Shown here one piece after another: positions 20,060-28,591 of a DNA stretch of 37,237 bases. The position numbers and the translations under genes were made by a program. This DNA comes from an uncultured Actinomycetes bacterium (lineage in GTDB: Bacteria > Actinomycetota > Actinomycetes > Mycobacteriales > Mycobacteriaceae). The notes beneath the pieces were generated by a model, which was not told the origin of the DNA, ran no database searches, and saw only the letters and a program-made list of their open reading frames with translations. The number at the start of each line of letters is the position of its first letter. The stretch's first letter is position 1. The stretch lies in assembly GCA_903862565.1 (NCBI GenBank), contig CAIOYU010000405.1, positions 1-37,237 on the forward strand, in the 5' to 3' direction.

Positions 20060-23000
20060 CGTGGACTCGATGCTGTCGAACAGCGAATCCAGCACGCTGG
20101 CCGTTGCGTCGGCGCTCGCGTCGTCGTCCTCGTCGTCCGGATAGGCATCCGGCTGGAGCTGCTTGGCCAGATAGTTCGAGAACGTCGCGATCGTGGGGTG
20201 ATTCCAGAGCATCGTCGCCGACAGTTCCATGCCGACGAGTTCCTCGGCCTGGCGCCGGATCGACATGGCCATCACGGAGTTCAGGCCCATCTCGGCGAAG
20301 GGGCGATCCAGCTCGACCTCGTCCTCGGGCAGGTGCAGTTCACCGGCCAGGATCGCCCTCATACCGGCTTGAAGTTCGGTGCGCAGATCCTCCGGTGAGG
20401 TCAGCGACCAGTCCCGGGCGGGACGCGAGATCACGTTGGCGGCCGACAACGCGGCCTCCGCGGACTGCATCGGGGCCATCACCACTTGAGCGAGGTCGTA
20501 GCGGGTGACGTACTCCCAGGCCGCGAAGGCCTCGGCCGGGTTGACCGGGCGGGAGCCCATCCGCTCCAACTCCTGAACGACGACGTGGGCTTCCTTGGCG
20601 AACCCCAGTCCCTGCCAGGCCACCCAGTCCAGGCTCACGGTGTTGCACCCCAGCCGATGGCGGGCCCGGGCCAGGCAGTCCAGGTAGGCATTTCCGGCCG
20701 CGTAGGCCGCTTGGCCGGGAACGCCGAAAACGGCTCCGGCAGAAGCGATCAGGAACAGGAAGTCGACGCTGCCCGGCGGGAAGACCTGGTTGAGTGCCTG
20801 CGCACCGGCGATCTTCGGCCAGACGGTGCGCTCGACGCGGCTGGTGTCGAGTTCCGTCACGAGTTGGCCCTCGGTCAGCCCGGCAGCGTGGATGACGCCG
20901 AGGATCGGCGGGTGGCCATCGTCGGTCCGCTTGTCCACCAGCGCCCGCACGGCGTCCGGCGATCCGGTGTCGAGGCTCACGACATCGACGGAGACACCGC
21001 GCATCTCGAGGCCGCGCACCGCCGCAATGCGCCGGCGGGTGTCCGCCGGAAGGGTGGTGTCATCCCACCCACGGCGGGGCGGCAGCGCCGTCCGGCCGGC
21101 CAGCACCAGACGCCGCGCGCCACGGTCGACGAGCCAGTCCGCCATCAGCAGGCCGAGTTCACCCAGGCCGCCGGTGATCAGGTACGCCCCTTCCGGCCGG
21201 CAGCGTAGTGGTTCGCGCGTCGACTCGCCGGACAGTGGGGCCAGCGCCGCGGCGAGGAACTCCCCGTTACGCAGCAACAACGTTGCTTTGGCCGGATGGT
21301 GCAGAACCTCCGAGAGGGCCAGCGCGCAGTCCGCGGGGTCGTCTCCGGCCGGGATGTCGACCAGCCCGCCCCAGAGTTGGGGCTGTTCGGCGCCGATGAC
21401 ACCCGACAGTCCCCACAGGGAACTCTGGCGCAGCGCCTCGTCGGTGCCGGCGTCGTACACCCCATGGGTGAGGATCCACAGGGTCGCCGGGTGGCGGTAT
21501 TCCCGCTCGGCCAACTTCGCCACCAGTGCACCGACCTCGGCGGTCAGTCGGACGGCGGTGTCGACGTCGGTCTCGGGGTTCCCGGTCTCGCCCGGACCGG
21601 CCACGTAAACGACGTAGCGGGCGTGGGCGATGTCGGCCTCGGGATAGCCCAGCACCGCGAATCGATCGCGCAGGGCTTGGGCCGCCTGGCTTGCACCGAC
21701 CACGGCCAGCGGAGCGGGCGCAGCGACGGTCGCTTCGCCATCGGTGTCGAGAATCCTTGGCTGCCAGTCGATCTGGTGAGCGATGGTCCGTGGATCGGCG
21801 AACGTCAGCCCGGTTCCGGGCGCAACCGTCGAATACTCGAGCCCGCGGAGATCGGCGAGCACCTGCCCGTCGGTGGCCCGCAGTTCGACGTCGACGGTGA
21901 GGTCGTCTCCCGGCCGCTGGCGAATCTCGATGACGCCCAAGCCTTCCGGCAGGTCCATCGCCGGCGCGGTTGCCGCAACGCTGAAACCCTCCAGCGCGGT
22001 GGGCAGCATCGGGCCGGAGTTCGACCCGTCGACCAGTCGCGCCATGTCCAGCGCCGCGTCGAGCAGCGCCGGCAGCCCGAGGTCGGGAACCCGGACGTCC
22101 GCACGCAGCCTGCCCGCCGTCGACTCGTGGGAGTCCAGCGACCACTCGAACGCCTGTCCCTCGACGCCCCAGTCCCGATAGATCTCGACCAGCGCGGCCG
22201 GATCGTGGCCGGTGTTCTCGAGGGCCGCGCCGGCGGGGTCGTAGTCGGAGCCTGGGACGGACTCCGGCAGCCGGTGCGACAACCGTGCGCTCGCATGCCG
22301 AACCCATTGGGGTTCGGCGTCGGGGTCGGCGCCGGTCTCCTCCGCGGCGACCGCCGAGGAGATGGTCACGGTCTGGCCGTCGGAGAACACCTGGACCACC
22401 CGCGGTCGGTCGAACACGACCGGACTCTCGAGGCGGACATCCTCGACCGCCGAGGCACCGCATTCGGCGGCAGCCACTGCAAGTGTCTGCAGCAGAACGG
22501 AGGTCGGCACCACCTCGACGCCATCGATACGACGGAAACCCTTGTACGGCTTGGCAGTTGCCACCAGCCGCGCCTGCCATAGATGCGCGGGCACAGCTCC
22601 GCCGACCGGAATGTGCCCGCCGAGCAGGGTGCCCGGACGCGCAACGGTCCCTTCCGACGACGTGTTCAGCTTCTTGATCGCCCAGTGGTGAGTGGGGTGC
22701 CACGGGGTTGTCGGCAGTGCGATGTGCGGTTCGGGCAGGTGGGGTGTGGTGGGCGGATGAACGGTGTGGGTGGCGTTCAGATGGGTGTGAAAGGCGATGG
22801 TGTCGTCGGCGTCCCGGGAGAGGGTGGCCACGGCGTGGTGGTGCGTGCTGGTCAGCGTGTCATCGATCGCGTAGGTGAGGATCGGATTGGGGCTGACCTC
22901 GATGAACGTCCCGTAGTCGGCCGCGGCGGTGATCGCGCGTTCGAAGTTCACCGGGCGGCGGACGTTGTCGGCCCAGTAGTCGGCGTCCACGACCGAGACA

Positions 23001-25684
23001 TCTGCCGGGTCGTTGACCGTGGAGATGAACGGGATGACGGGCGTCCGGGGCGTCAGGTCAGCCAATTCCTGGCGCAGTTCGCCCAGGACCGGATCCATCA
23101 GTGCGGTGTGGGAGGCCAGTTCCATGTTGACCCGGCGCGCGAAGCGGTCCTGCGCGGTCTGGTCGGCCAGGAAGTCCTCGACCTGCTCGACGGGACCGGC
23201 GACGACGCTCTGACGCGGGGACAGGTAGCCGGCGACTTCGACCCCGGGATAGCCGGTGACGGCCTCGGCGGTGGCCTCCCCGTCCAGTTCGACCAGTCCG
23301 ACCGCACCCTGCCCGCCGAGCTTGGCCATCAGCCGTGAGCGGGTGGCGATGACGCGCAGGCCCTCGGCGGTGCTGAGGGCTCCGGCGACCACCGCGGCCG
23401 TGACCTCGCCCATCGAGTGGCCGATGACCGCGTCCGGGACGACGCCGTAGGAGCGCCACAGCGCGGTGAGGGCGAGTTGCAGACCCATCAGGACCGGTTG
23501 CACGCGGGCATCCCCGGTGACCGTCTCGCCCTCGACGAGGACCTGGCGCAGCGAGAAGCCGACCTGTTCGACGAAGACCGGGTCGATGTCGTCGATGGCG
23601 CCGGCGAACGCAGGTTCGTCGACCAGCAACTGGCGGGCCATGCCCGGCCACTGCGAGCCCTGACCCGAGAAGACGAACACCGTTCCCTGCCGGCACTGTC
23701 CGCGGTGGGCGCCGGCCACACCGGGTGCGGTGCGACCCTCGGCCAGTGCCCGCAGGCCGTTGACCACCTGGTCGCGGTCTCGGCCGCACACCGTGGCGAA
23801 CTGCCCGTAGCGCGCCCGGTGGTGGTTGACGGTGTGGGCCACCTCGGACAGGGGGACCTCGGAACCGGCGCCGTCCATCCAGTCGGCGAGCATCCCCGCC
23901 AGCGCGGCGATGCGGGCCGGGGTCTTACCCGAGACCACCAACGTGGTCACCACCGGCGAATCCGCTGGTGTGGGCGGCTGGGCGGGGGCCTGCGCCGGAG
24001 CCTGTTCGATGACCACGTGAGCATTGGTGCCGCCGAACCCGAAGGAGGACACCCCCGCCCGGCGCGGCCTGCCCGTCGCGGCCCACGGGGTGGGCTCGGC
24101 GACAACCTTCAGACGCAAGCTGTCGAAAGGGATGTGCGGGTTGGGCACCTCGTAGCCGAGGTTGGCCGGAATCTCGCCGCGGTGCACCGCCAGTACGGCT
24201 TTGATCAACCCGGTAACCCCGGCCGCGGACTCCAGGTGACCGAGGTTGGACTTCACCGAACCGATCAGCAGCGGCGCCTCCGCCGGACGGCCGCGGCCCA
24301 GTACCGTGCCCAGGCCCCGCGCCTCGATCGGGTCGCCGAGCAGGGTGCCCGTTCCGTGGGCCTCGACGTAGTCGACCTCACGCCCGTCGATCCCGGCGTT
24401 GGCGTAGGCCGCCCGCAGCACCGCCATCTGCGCGGCCGGGTTGGGGGCCATCAGCCCGTTGGAACGGCCGTCCTGATTGACCGCCGATCCCCGGATCACG
24501 GCCAGCACGCGGTCGCCGTCGCGCACGGCGTCGGACAGGCGCTTGAGCACCACCACCCCGGCGCCCTCGGAACGCACGAACCCGTCGGCCCGTCCGTCGA
24601 AGGCGTGACAGCGCCCGGACGCCGACATGACCTCGGCGGAATCGAAGCTGCGCGTCGGAGCCGGGGACAGCAGGACGTTGACGCCGGCGGCCAACGCCAC
24701 GTCCGAGTCGCCCGAGCGCAGGCTCTGGCAAGCCAGGTGCGCCGCCACCAGCGACGACGAACACGCGGTGTCGACCGTCACCGACGGACCGCGGAAATCG
24801 AAGAAGTACGACACCCGGTTGGCGATGATGCTCAGCGCACCGCCGGTGCCCGACCAGGCGTCGACGCCGGCGAGGTCGGCGGCCAACAACGACCCGTACT
24901 CGCCCAGACACGCCCCGGCGAAGACACCGGTCTGGGTGTGGCGCAGTGACTGCGGTGTGATGCCGGCATGTTCGAGTGCCTCGTGCGTCACTTCCAGGAG
25001 CAGCCGCTGCTGGGGATCCATCTTGTCGGCCTCGCGGGGCGGCACTTCGAAGAACTCCGCGTCGAACTCGGCCAGATCGTCGAGGAATCCACCCCAGCGG
25101 GTGGTGGCCGCCAGCGCGGCCGCGCTCTCCGGTGAACCGCCCTCGCACCACTCCCACCGTTCGGCGGGCACCTCACGAACCCCCGAACGGCCTTCGGCCA
25201 GGAAATCCCAGAACTCGTCGGGCCCGTGCACCCCGCCAGGCAGCCGGCAGCCCAGCCCGATGACGGCGATCGGGTCGTTCTCGACGGGGGCCGCGCCGCC
25301 TGCCGGGGCAGCGACCGCGGACGCATCGAAGACCGGTTCCACCTCGCCGCCGGTGACGAACCGGGCCATCAGGTTGACCGTGGGGTACTGCCAGAACTCC
25401 AGCGGCGAGACCATCCGGCCGACCAGCTCGGACAGCTCCCCCGCCAACACCACCGCGTCGGCGGATCCCACGGCGAGATCGCTCAGCGGCGCATCGCAGT
25501 CGATGTCCTCGGGGGCGATCCCGATCGTGTCGACCAGATAGTCGACCAACCACTGCCGGACGGCGTCTTCGTCGAGCTCGGCGTCAGGTTCCGCCTGCGG
25601 TGTCGCGTCGAACTCCGAGTGAGACCCCGCGGCTGTCTCCGGCAAGGGTCCTGGTTCCACTCCGGAGTCCGACTCCGGGGTCAT
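20048..25684 (-). CDS. PKS-A: type I polyketide synthase with N-terminal ACP, ACP-KS-AT-DH(degenerate)-KR-ACP; PpsA-like N-terminus
   Basis: 1878 aa. N-terminal [41 protein letters not shown]...GVFAGACLGEYG...DTACSSS; AT GHSMGEV and [13 protein letters not shown]-like PYKGFRRIDGVEVVP; KR LITGGLGELG...YAAGN; ACP MGLNSVMAM. Confidence 0.95.
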   Translation of the reverse strand: MTPESDSGVEPGPLPETAAGSHSEFDATPQAEPDAELDEDAVRQWLVDYLVDTIGIAPEDIDCDAPLSDLAVGSADAVVLAGELSELVGRMVSPLEFWQYPTVNLMARFVTGGEVEPVFDASAVAAPAGGAAPVENDPIAVIGLGCRLPGGVHGPDEFWDFLAEGRSGVREVPAERWEWCEGGSPESAAALAATTRWGGFLDDLAEFDAEFFEVPPREADKMDPQQRLLLEVTHEALEHAGITPQSLRHTQTGVFAGACLGEYGSLLAADLAGVDAWSGTGGALSIIANRVSYFFDFRGPSVTVDTACSSSLVAAHLACQSLRSGDSDVALAAGVNVLLSPAPTRSFDSAEVMSASGRCHAFDGRADGFVRSEGAGVVVLKRLSDAVRDGDRVLAVIRGSAVNQDGRSNGLMAPNPAAQMAVLRAAYANAGIDGREVDYVEAHGTGTLLGDPIEARGLGTVLGRGRPAEAPLLIGSVKSNLGHLESAAGVTGLIKAVLAVHRGEIPANLGYEVPNPHIPFDSLRLKVVAEPTPWAATGRPRRAGVSSFGFGGTNAHVVIEQAPAQAPAQPPTPADSPVVTTLVVSGKTPARIAALAGMLADWMDGAGSEVPLSEVAHTVNHHRARYGQFATVCGRDRDQVVNGLRALAEGRTAPGVAGAHRGQCRQGTVFVFSGQGSQWPGMARQLLVDEPAFAGAIDDIDPVFVEQVGFSLRQVLVEGETVTGDARVQPVLMGLQLALTALWRSYGVVPDAVIGHSMGEVTAAVVAGALSTAEGLRVIATRSRLMAKLGGQGAVGLVELDGEATAEAVTGYPGVEVAGYLSPRQSVVAGPVEQVEDFLADQTAQDRFARRVNMELASHTALMDPVLGELRQELADLTPRTPVIPFISTVNDPADVSVVDADYWADNVRRPVNFERAITAAADYGTFIEVSPNPILTYAIDDTLTSTHHHAVATLSRDADDTIAFHTHLNATHTVHPPTTPHLPEPHIALPTTPWHPTHHWAIKKLNTSSEGTVARPGTLLGGHIPVGGAVPAHLWQARLVATAKPYKGFRRIDGVEVVPTSVLLQTLAVAAAECGASAVEDVRLESPVVFDRPRVVQVFSDGQTVTISSAVAAEETGADPDAEPQWVRHASARLSHRLPESVPGSDYDPAGAALENTGHDPAALVEIYRDWGVEGQAFEWSLDSHESTAGRLRADVRVPDLGLPALLDAALDMARLVDGSNSGPMLPTALEGFSVAATAPAMDLPEGLGVIEIRQRPGDDLTVDVELRATDGQVLADLRGLEYSTVAPGTGLTFADPRTIAHQIDWQPRILDTDGEATVAAPAPLAVVGASQAAQALRDRFAVLGYPEADIAHARYVVYVAGPGETGNPETDVDTAVRLTAEVGALVAKLAEREYRHPATLWILTHGVYDAGTDEALRQSSLWGLSGVIGAEQPQLWGGLVDIPAGDDPADCALALSEVLHHPAKATLLLRNGEFLAAALAPLSGESTREPLRCRPEGAYLITGGLGELGLLMADWLVDRGARRLVLAGRTALPPRRGWDDTTLPADTRRRIAAVRGLEMRGVSVDVVSLDTGSPDAVRALVDKRTDDGHPPILGVIHAAGLTEGQLVTELDTSRVERTVWPKIAGAQALNQVFPPGSVDFLFLIASAGAVFGVPGQAAYAAGNAYLDCLARARHRLGCNTVSLDWVAWQGLGFAKEAHVVVQELERMGSRPVNPAEAFAAWEYVTRYDLAQVVMAPMQSAEAALSAANVISRPARDWSLTSPEDLRTELQAGMRAILAGELHLPEDEVELDRPFAEMGLNSVMAMSIRRQAEELVGMELSATMLWNHPTIATFSNYLAKQLQPDAYPDDEDDDASADATASVLDSLFDSIESTPLL

Positions 25685-27420
25685 GTCGACGCGTCCACGC
25701 GGTTGAACTCACCGGCCCGGTACATCTCGCCACACGACGACCGCCGCACCTTGCCGCTGCTGGTGATCGGAATCGAGCCTTGGCCCACCAGGACCAGATC
25801 CGCGACCCGGACGCCGTGCACCCGATTGACCTCGGCGGAAACCTCGCGCTTGAGGGTGCGCACCTCGTCCTCGTCGGTGGGTGTCTTGAACTCGGCGATG
25901 ACGACGAGCTTCTCGCTGGTGTCGGTGGGAATCGAGACCGCAACCGTTCGGCCCTTGGTGATCATCGAGACCGTGGTCTCGATGTCCTCCGGGTAGTGGT
26001 TGCGCCCGTCGACGATCAGCAGGTCCTTGATGCGCCCGATGACGAACACTTCGTCGTCGAAGATCATCCCGAGGTCGCCGGTCCGCAACCAATCGCCCTT
26101 CGGGACGTCGCCGGATGCGCTGGCCAACTCCGCGCCGAAAAACTTCGCCGTCAGCTCCGGGTTGTGCCAGTAACCGGCGGTGACCTGTTCCCCGTGCACC
26201 CAGATCTCGCCGACCTCGCCCGCCTGCCGCTCGATCGCGGTGTCGGGATCGACGACACGGACCAGGGCGTCGGAGCGCGCTGTCCCGCAACCGACCAGTT
26301 CCGAACCGCCCTCAGCACACAGTTCGGCGTGCCCGGCGGAGAGCTTCTCGACGTCGAACCGCAGCACCGTCGGCGACCGGTCGCCGGGCGAGGACACCAC
26401 GTACACCGTCGCCTCGGCCAAACCGTAGGAGGGCCGCATCGCATACGGCGACAGGTTGTATTTCGCGAACTTCTCGTTGAACCGCCGGACCGTCGCTCCG
26501 TGAACCCGCTCGGCGCCGTTGATCATGCCGACCACGCGGCTCAGATCCACCCCGGCCATGTCCTTGTCGGACACCCGGCGGATCAACAACTCGTAGGCGA
26601 AGTTCGGCGCCGCGGTCAGGGTGTGGCCGTGATCAGCCAGAATCTGGAGATAACGGGCCGGTTTGAGCAGGAATGCCACCGGGCTGGTCAGCACTGACGG
26701 CCGGCCGGAAGCGATCGGGCCGAAGGCACCGATTATGAGCCCCATGTCGTGGTAGAACGGCAACCACGAGACCAGGTGACCGTCCTCTGGCGCACCACCC
26801 TCGAGGTGGTCCAGGTAGTCGTCGGTGATCTGGCGGATGTTCCCCAGCGCATTGGCGTGGGTCACCATCACACCGGCCGGCGAACGGGTCGATCCGGAGG
26901 TGTACTGCAGGTAGGCGACCTCTTGCGGGGTGCCGGAGGACGGCTCGTCGCTCAGCGGCGAGTCGTAGTCCAGGGCGTCGACCTCGATGACGGCGGGGAC
27001 GGATCCCCCCGGCTGTGCGTTGGCCAGCGCCACCACGTCGCCGACGATGGACGACGTCGTCACGATCGCCACCGGGGTGCTGTCCCGCAACGCGCCCGCC
27101 ACGCGCTCGTCGAGTCCGCCGGGCATCGGTGTCGGCAGCGGCACCCCGAGGAAGCCGGCCTGGAGTGCGCCGAGGAACCCGACGATGTAGTCCATGCTCT
27201 GCGGCGCGACGATCGCCACCCGGTCGCCGGGCACTCCGCAACGCAGCAGTTGCTGGGCAACCACCTGCACTCGGTGGTAGATCTCGGCGAATGTGAGGGT
27301 GTCAGCAAACCCCGCCGGATCGACGTCGTAGTCGATGAATTTGTACGCGAGATCGTTCGGCTGCTGCTCTGCTCGCTCCTTCAGCAGCGCAGGGATTGCC
27401 AACTCAGGCTTCGCAATCAC
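25681..27420 (-). CDS. Fatty-acyl-AMP ligase (FAAL), FadD26-like
   Basis: 579 aa. YLQYTSGSTRSPAGVMVTHAN, SWLPFYHDMGL, LLIVDGRNHYPEDIETTV, PITSSGKVRRS. 4-bp overlap with PKS-A. Confidence 0.94.
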   Translation of the reverse strand: MIAKPELAIPALLKERAEQQPNDLAYKFIDYDVDPAGFADTLTFAEIYHRVQVVAQQLLRCGVPGDRVAIVAPQSMDYIVGFLGALQAGFLGVPLPTPMPGGLDERVAGALRDSTPVAIVTTSSIVGDVVALANAQPGGSVPAVIEVDALDYDSPLSDEPSSGTPQEVAYLQYTSGSTRSPAGVMVTHANALGNIRQITDDYLDHLEGGAPEDGHLVSWLPFYHDMGLIIGAFGPIASGRPSVLTSPVAFLLKPARYLQILADHGHTLTAAPNFAYELLIRRVSDKDMAGVDLSRVVGMINGAERVHGATVRRFNEKFAKYNLSPYAMRPSYGLAEATVYVVSSPGDRSPTVLRFDVEKLSAGHAELCAEGGSELVGCGTARSDALVRVVDPDTAIERQAGEVGEIWVHGEQVTAGYWHNPELTAKFFGAELASASGDVPKGDWLRTGDLGMIFDDEVFVIGRIKDLLIVDGRNHYPEDIETTVSMITKGRTVAVSIPTDTSEKLVVIAEFKTPTDEDEVRTLKREVSAEVNRVHGVRVADLVLVGQGSIPITSSGKVRRSSCGEMYRAGEFNRVDAST

Positions 27421-27427
27421 GTATTTC

Positions 27428-27467
27428 TCACCCTCAGGACTGACTTGTACCCCCGGACTGAGGGTGA
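27428..27467. promoter_or_regulatory. 10-bp perfect inverted repeat (20-nt loop) in the 5' leader of the first FAAL gene
   Basis: TCACCCTCAG (27428-27437) and CTGAGGGTGA (27458-27467), starting 8 nt upstream of the FAAL start codon. Confidence 0.6.
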
Positions 27468-27505
27468 CCTTCTCGATGTCTGGTGGATCAAACTCGATTA
27501 AGAAA

Positions 27506-27533
27506 ATCTTAGCTTATCGGCTGGTGGTGGCAA
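27506..27533 (-). promoter_or_regulatory. Putative housekeeping-type promoter for the FAAL-PKS operon
   Basis: Minus strand TTGCCA (27533-27528) - 16 nt - TAAGAT (27511-27506) in a locally AT-rich intergenic gap. Confidence 0.5.
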
Positions 27534-27548
27534 ACTATAGCGCTCGGC

Positions 27549-28259
27549 TCAACCGCCACACACCGCGAGTATCCGGCCTTCGATGTCAGCCACCAACTCC
27601 GGGAGATGATCGTTGAGATAGAAATGATGGCCGGGAAACGTACGGACGGTGAACTCCGAGGTCGTCCGTTCCGACCAGGGAAGAACCTTATCGCGGGTGG
27701 CGATCTGGTCGTCTGCGCCGAGGTACGCGGCGATCGGGCACGACACGGTTGCCTCCGGCGGGCAGTCGTAATCGCCGATTGCCCGGAACCCCCGGAGTGT
27801 CGGCAGAATTCTGGCGGCGAATTCCTCGTTCTCCAGCAACTCGGGGCTGGCACCGGTGAACTGGGCGGCCGCCTCAAGCAGCCCACGGTCGGTGTCGGTC
27901 GTGTCGTCGAACCCGACACGGCCCGGTGCGGCCGAGGCGGAGACGAACAGTTCGGCAATGGGGTTTCCGGCCGCCTCGAACCGCCGGGCCACTTCGAAGG
28001 CCAGCAGTCCGCCCATGCTGTGCCCGAAGAACGCCACCCGACCTTCGGACTGATCCAGCGGCGACAACATCGCCGTCACCCGGTCGGCCAGGTCCGGGAT
28101 GCTCGTGAACGAGGCCAGATCATGGGTACCGCCGCGGCCCGGATACTTGACCGCCACACGCTTGATGTCGGCGGTGAACGTCTTGGAAAACGGGATGTAG
28201 TACTGCGCCGAGCCACCGGCATGCGGGAAGATGAACAGCTTGGGAGTCGGCCCGGTCAC
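27549..28259 (-). CDS. Type II thioesterase, TesA-like alpha/beta hydrolase
   Basis: 236 aa. LFIFPHAGGSAQYYIPFSKTF, VAFFGHSMGGLLAFEVARRF, FPGHHFYLNDHLPELV. GTG start at 28259. Confidence 0.93.
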   Translation of the reverse strand: MTGPTPKLFIFPHAGGSAQYYIPFSKTFTADIKRVAVKYPGRGGTHDLASFTSIPDLADRVTAMLSPLDQSEGRVAFFGHSMGGLLAFEVARRFEAAGNPIAELFVSASAAPGRVGFDDTTDTDRGLLEAAAQFTGASPELLENEEFAARILPTLRGFRAIGDYDCPPEATVSCPIAAYLGADDQIATRDKVLPWSERTTSEFTVRTFPGHHFYLNDHLPELVADIEGRILAVCGG

Positions 28260-28295
28260 CGGCCCAGATTACCGTTGCGCCAGCGGCCCCACCGA

Positions 28296-28301
28296 TAGGA
28301 T
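28296..28301 (+). promoter_or_regulatory. Putative -10 element TAGGAT of a leaderless metallothionein transcript
   Basis: TAGGAT lies 7 nt before ATG at 28309; TTGCGC at 28275-28280 is a weak -35 candidate (15-nt spacer). Confidence 0.4.
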
Positions 28302-28308
28302 TACTCGC

Positions 28309-28545
28309 ATGACTGTCACCCCGGCTGACTGTAAGAACCCGAATTGCACGTGCTCGCCGTGTACCTGTGGCCCGGACTGCTCCTGCGGCAAGGACGCCGG
28401 CTGCGGCAACTCCGACTGCACCTGCGGCCCGGACTGCGCGTGCGGACCCGACTGCTCCTGCGGCAAGGACGCCGGCTGCGGCAACCCGAACTGCACCTGC
28501 GGCCCGAATTGCGCCTGCGGCCCGAATTGCTCCTGCGGCACGTAA
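28309..28545 (+). CDS. Cys-rich repeat protein, metallothionein-like
   Basis: MTVTPADCKNPNCTCSPCTCGPDCSCGKDAGCGNSDCTCGPDCACGPDCSCGKDAGCGNPNCTCGPNCACGPNCSCGT: 78 aa with 21 Cys, mostly CxC, built on a 25-aa (75-nt) tandem repeat. Confidence 0.85.
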   Translation: MTVTPADCKNPNCTCSPCTCGPDCSCGKDAGCGNSDCTCGPDCACGPDCSCGKDAGCGNPNCTCGPNCACGPNCSCGT

Positions 28546-28558
28546 TACCGCTGGGCTC

Positions 28559-28591
28559 GAGCCTCTCGATGAGTCAGAGCCTCTCGATGAG
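28559..28591. repeat. 15-bp direct repeat flanking the thiolase stop codon
   Basis: gagcctctcgatgag at 28559-28573 and 28577-28591, period 18, with the stop codon (tca, 28574-28576) between. Confidence 0.9.

Noticed and set aside
18383-20398. 671-aa plus-strand ORF, and similar long antisense ORFs (6976-8787, 10009-11727, 23417-24949)
   Set aside because: Opposite clearly coding FAAL/PKS frames; no recognisable domains.
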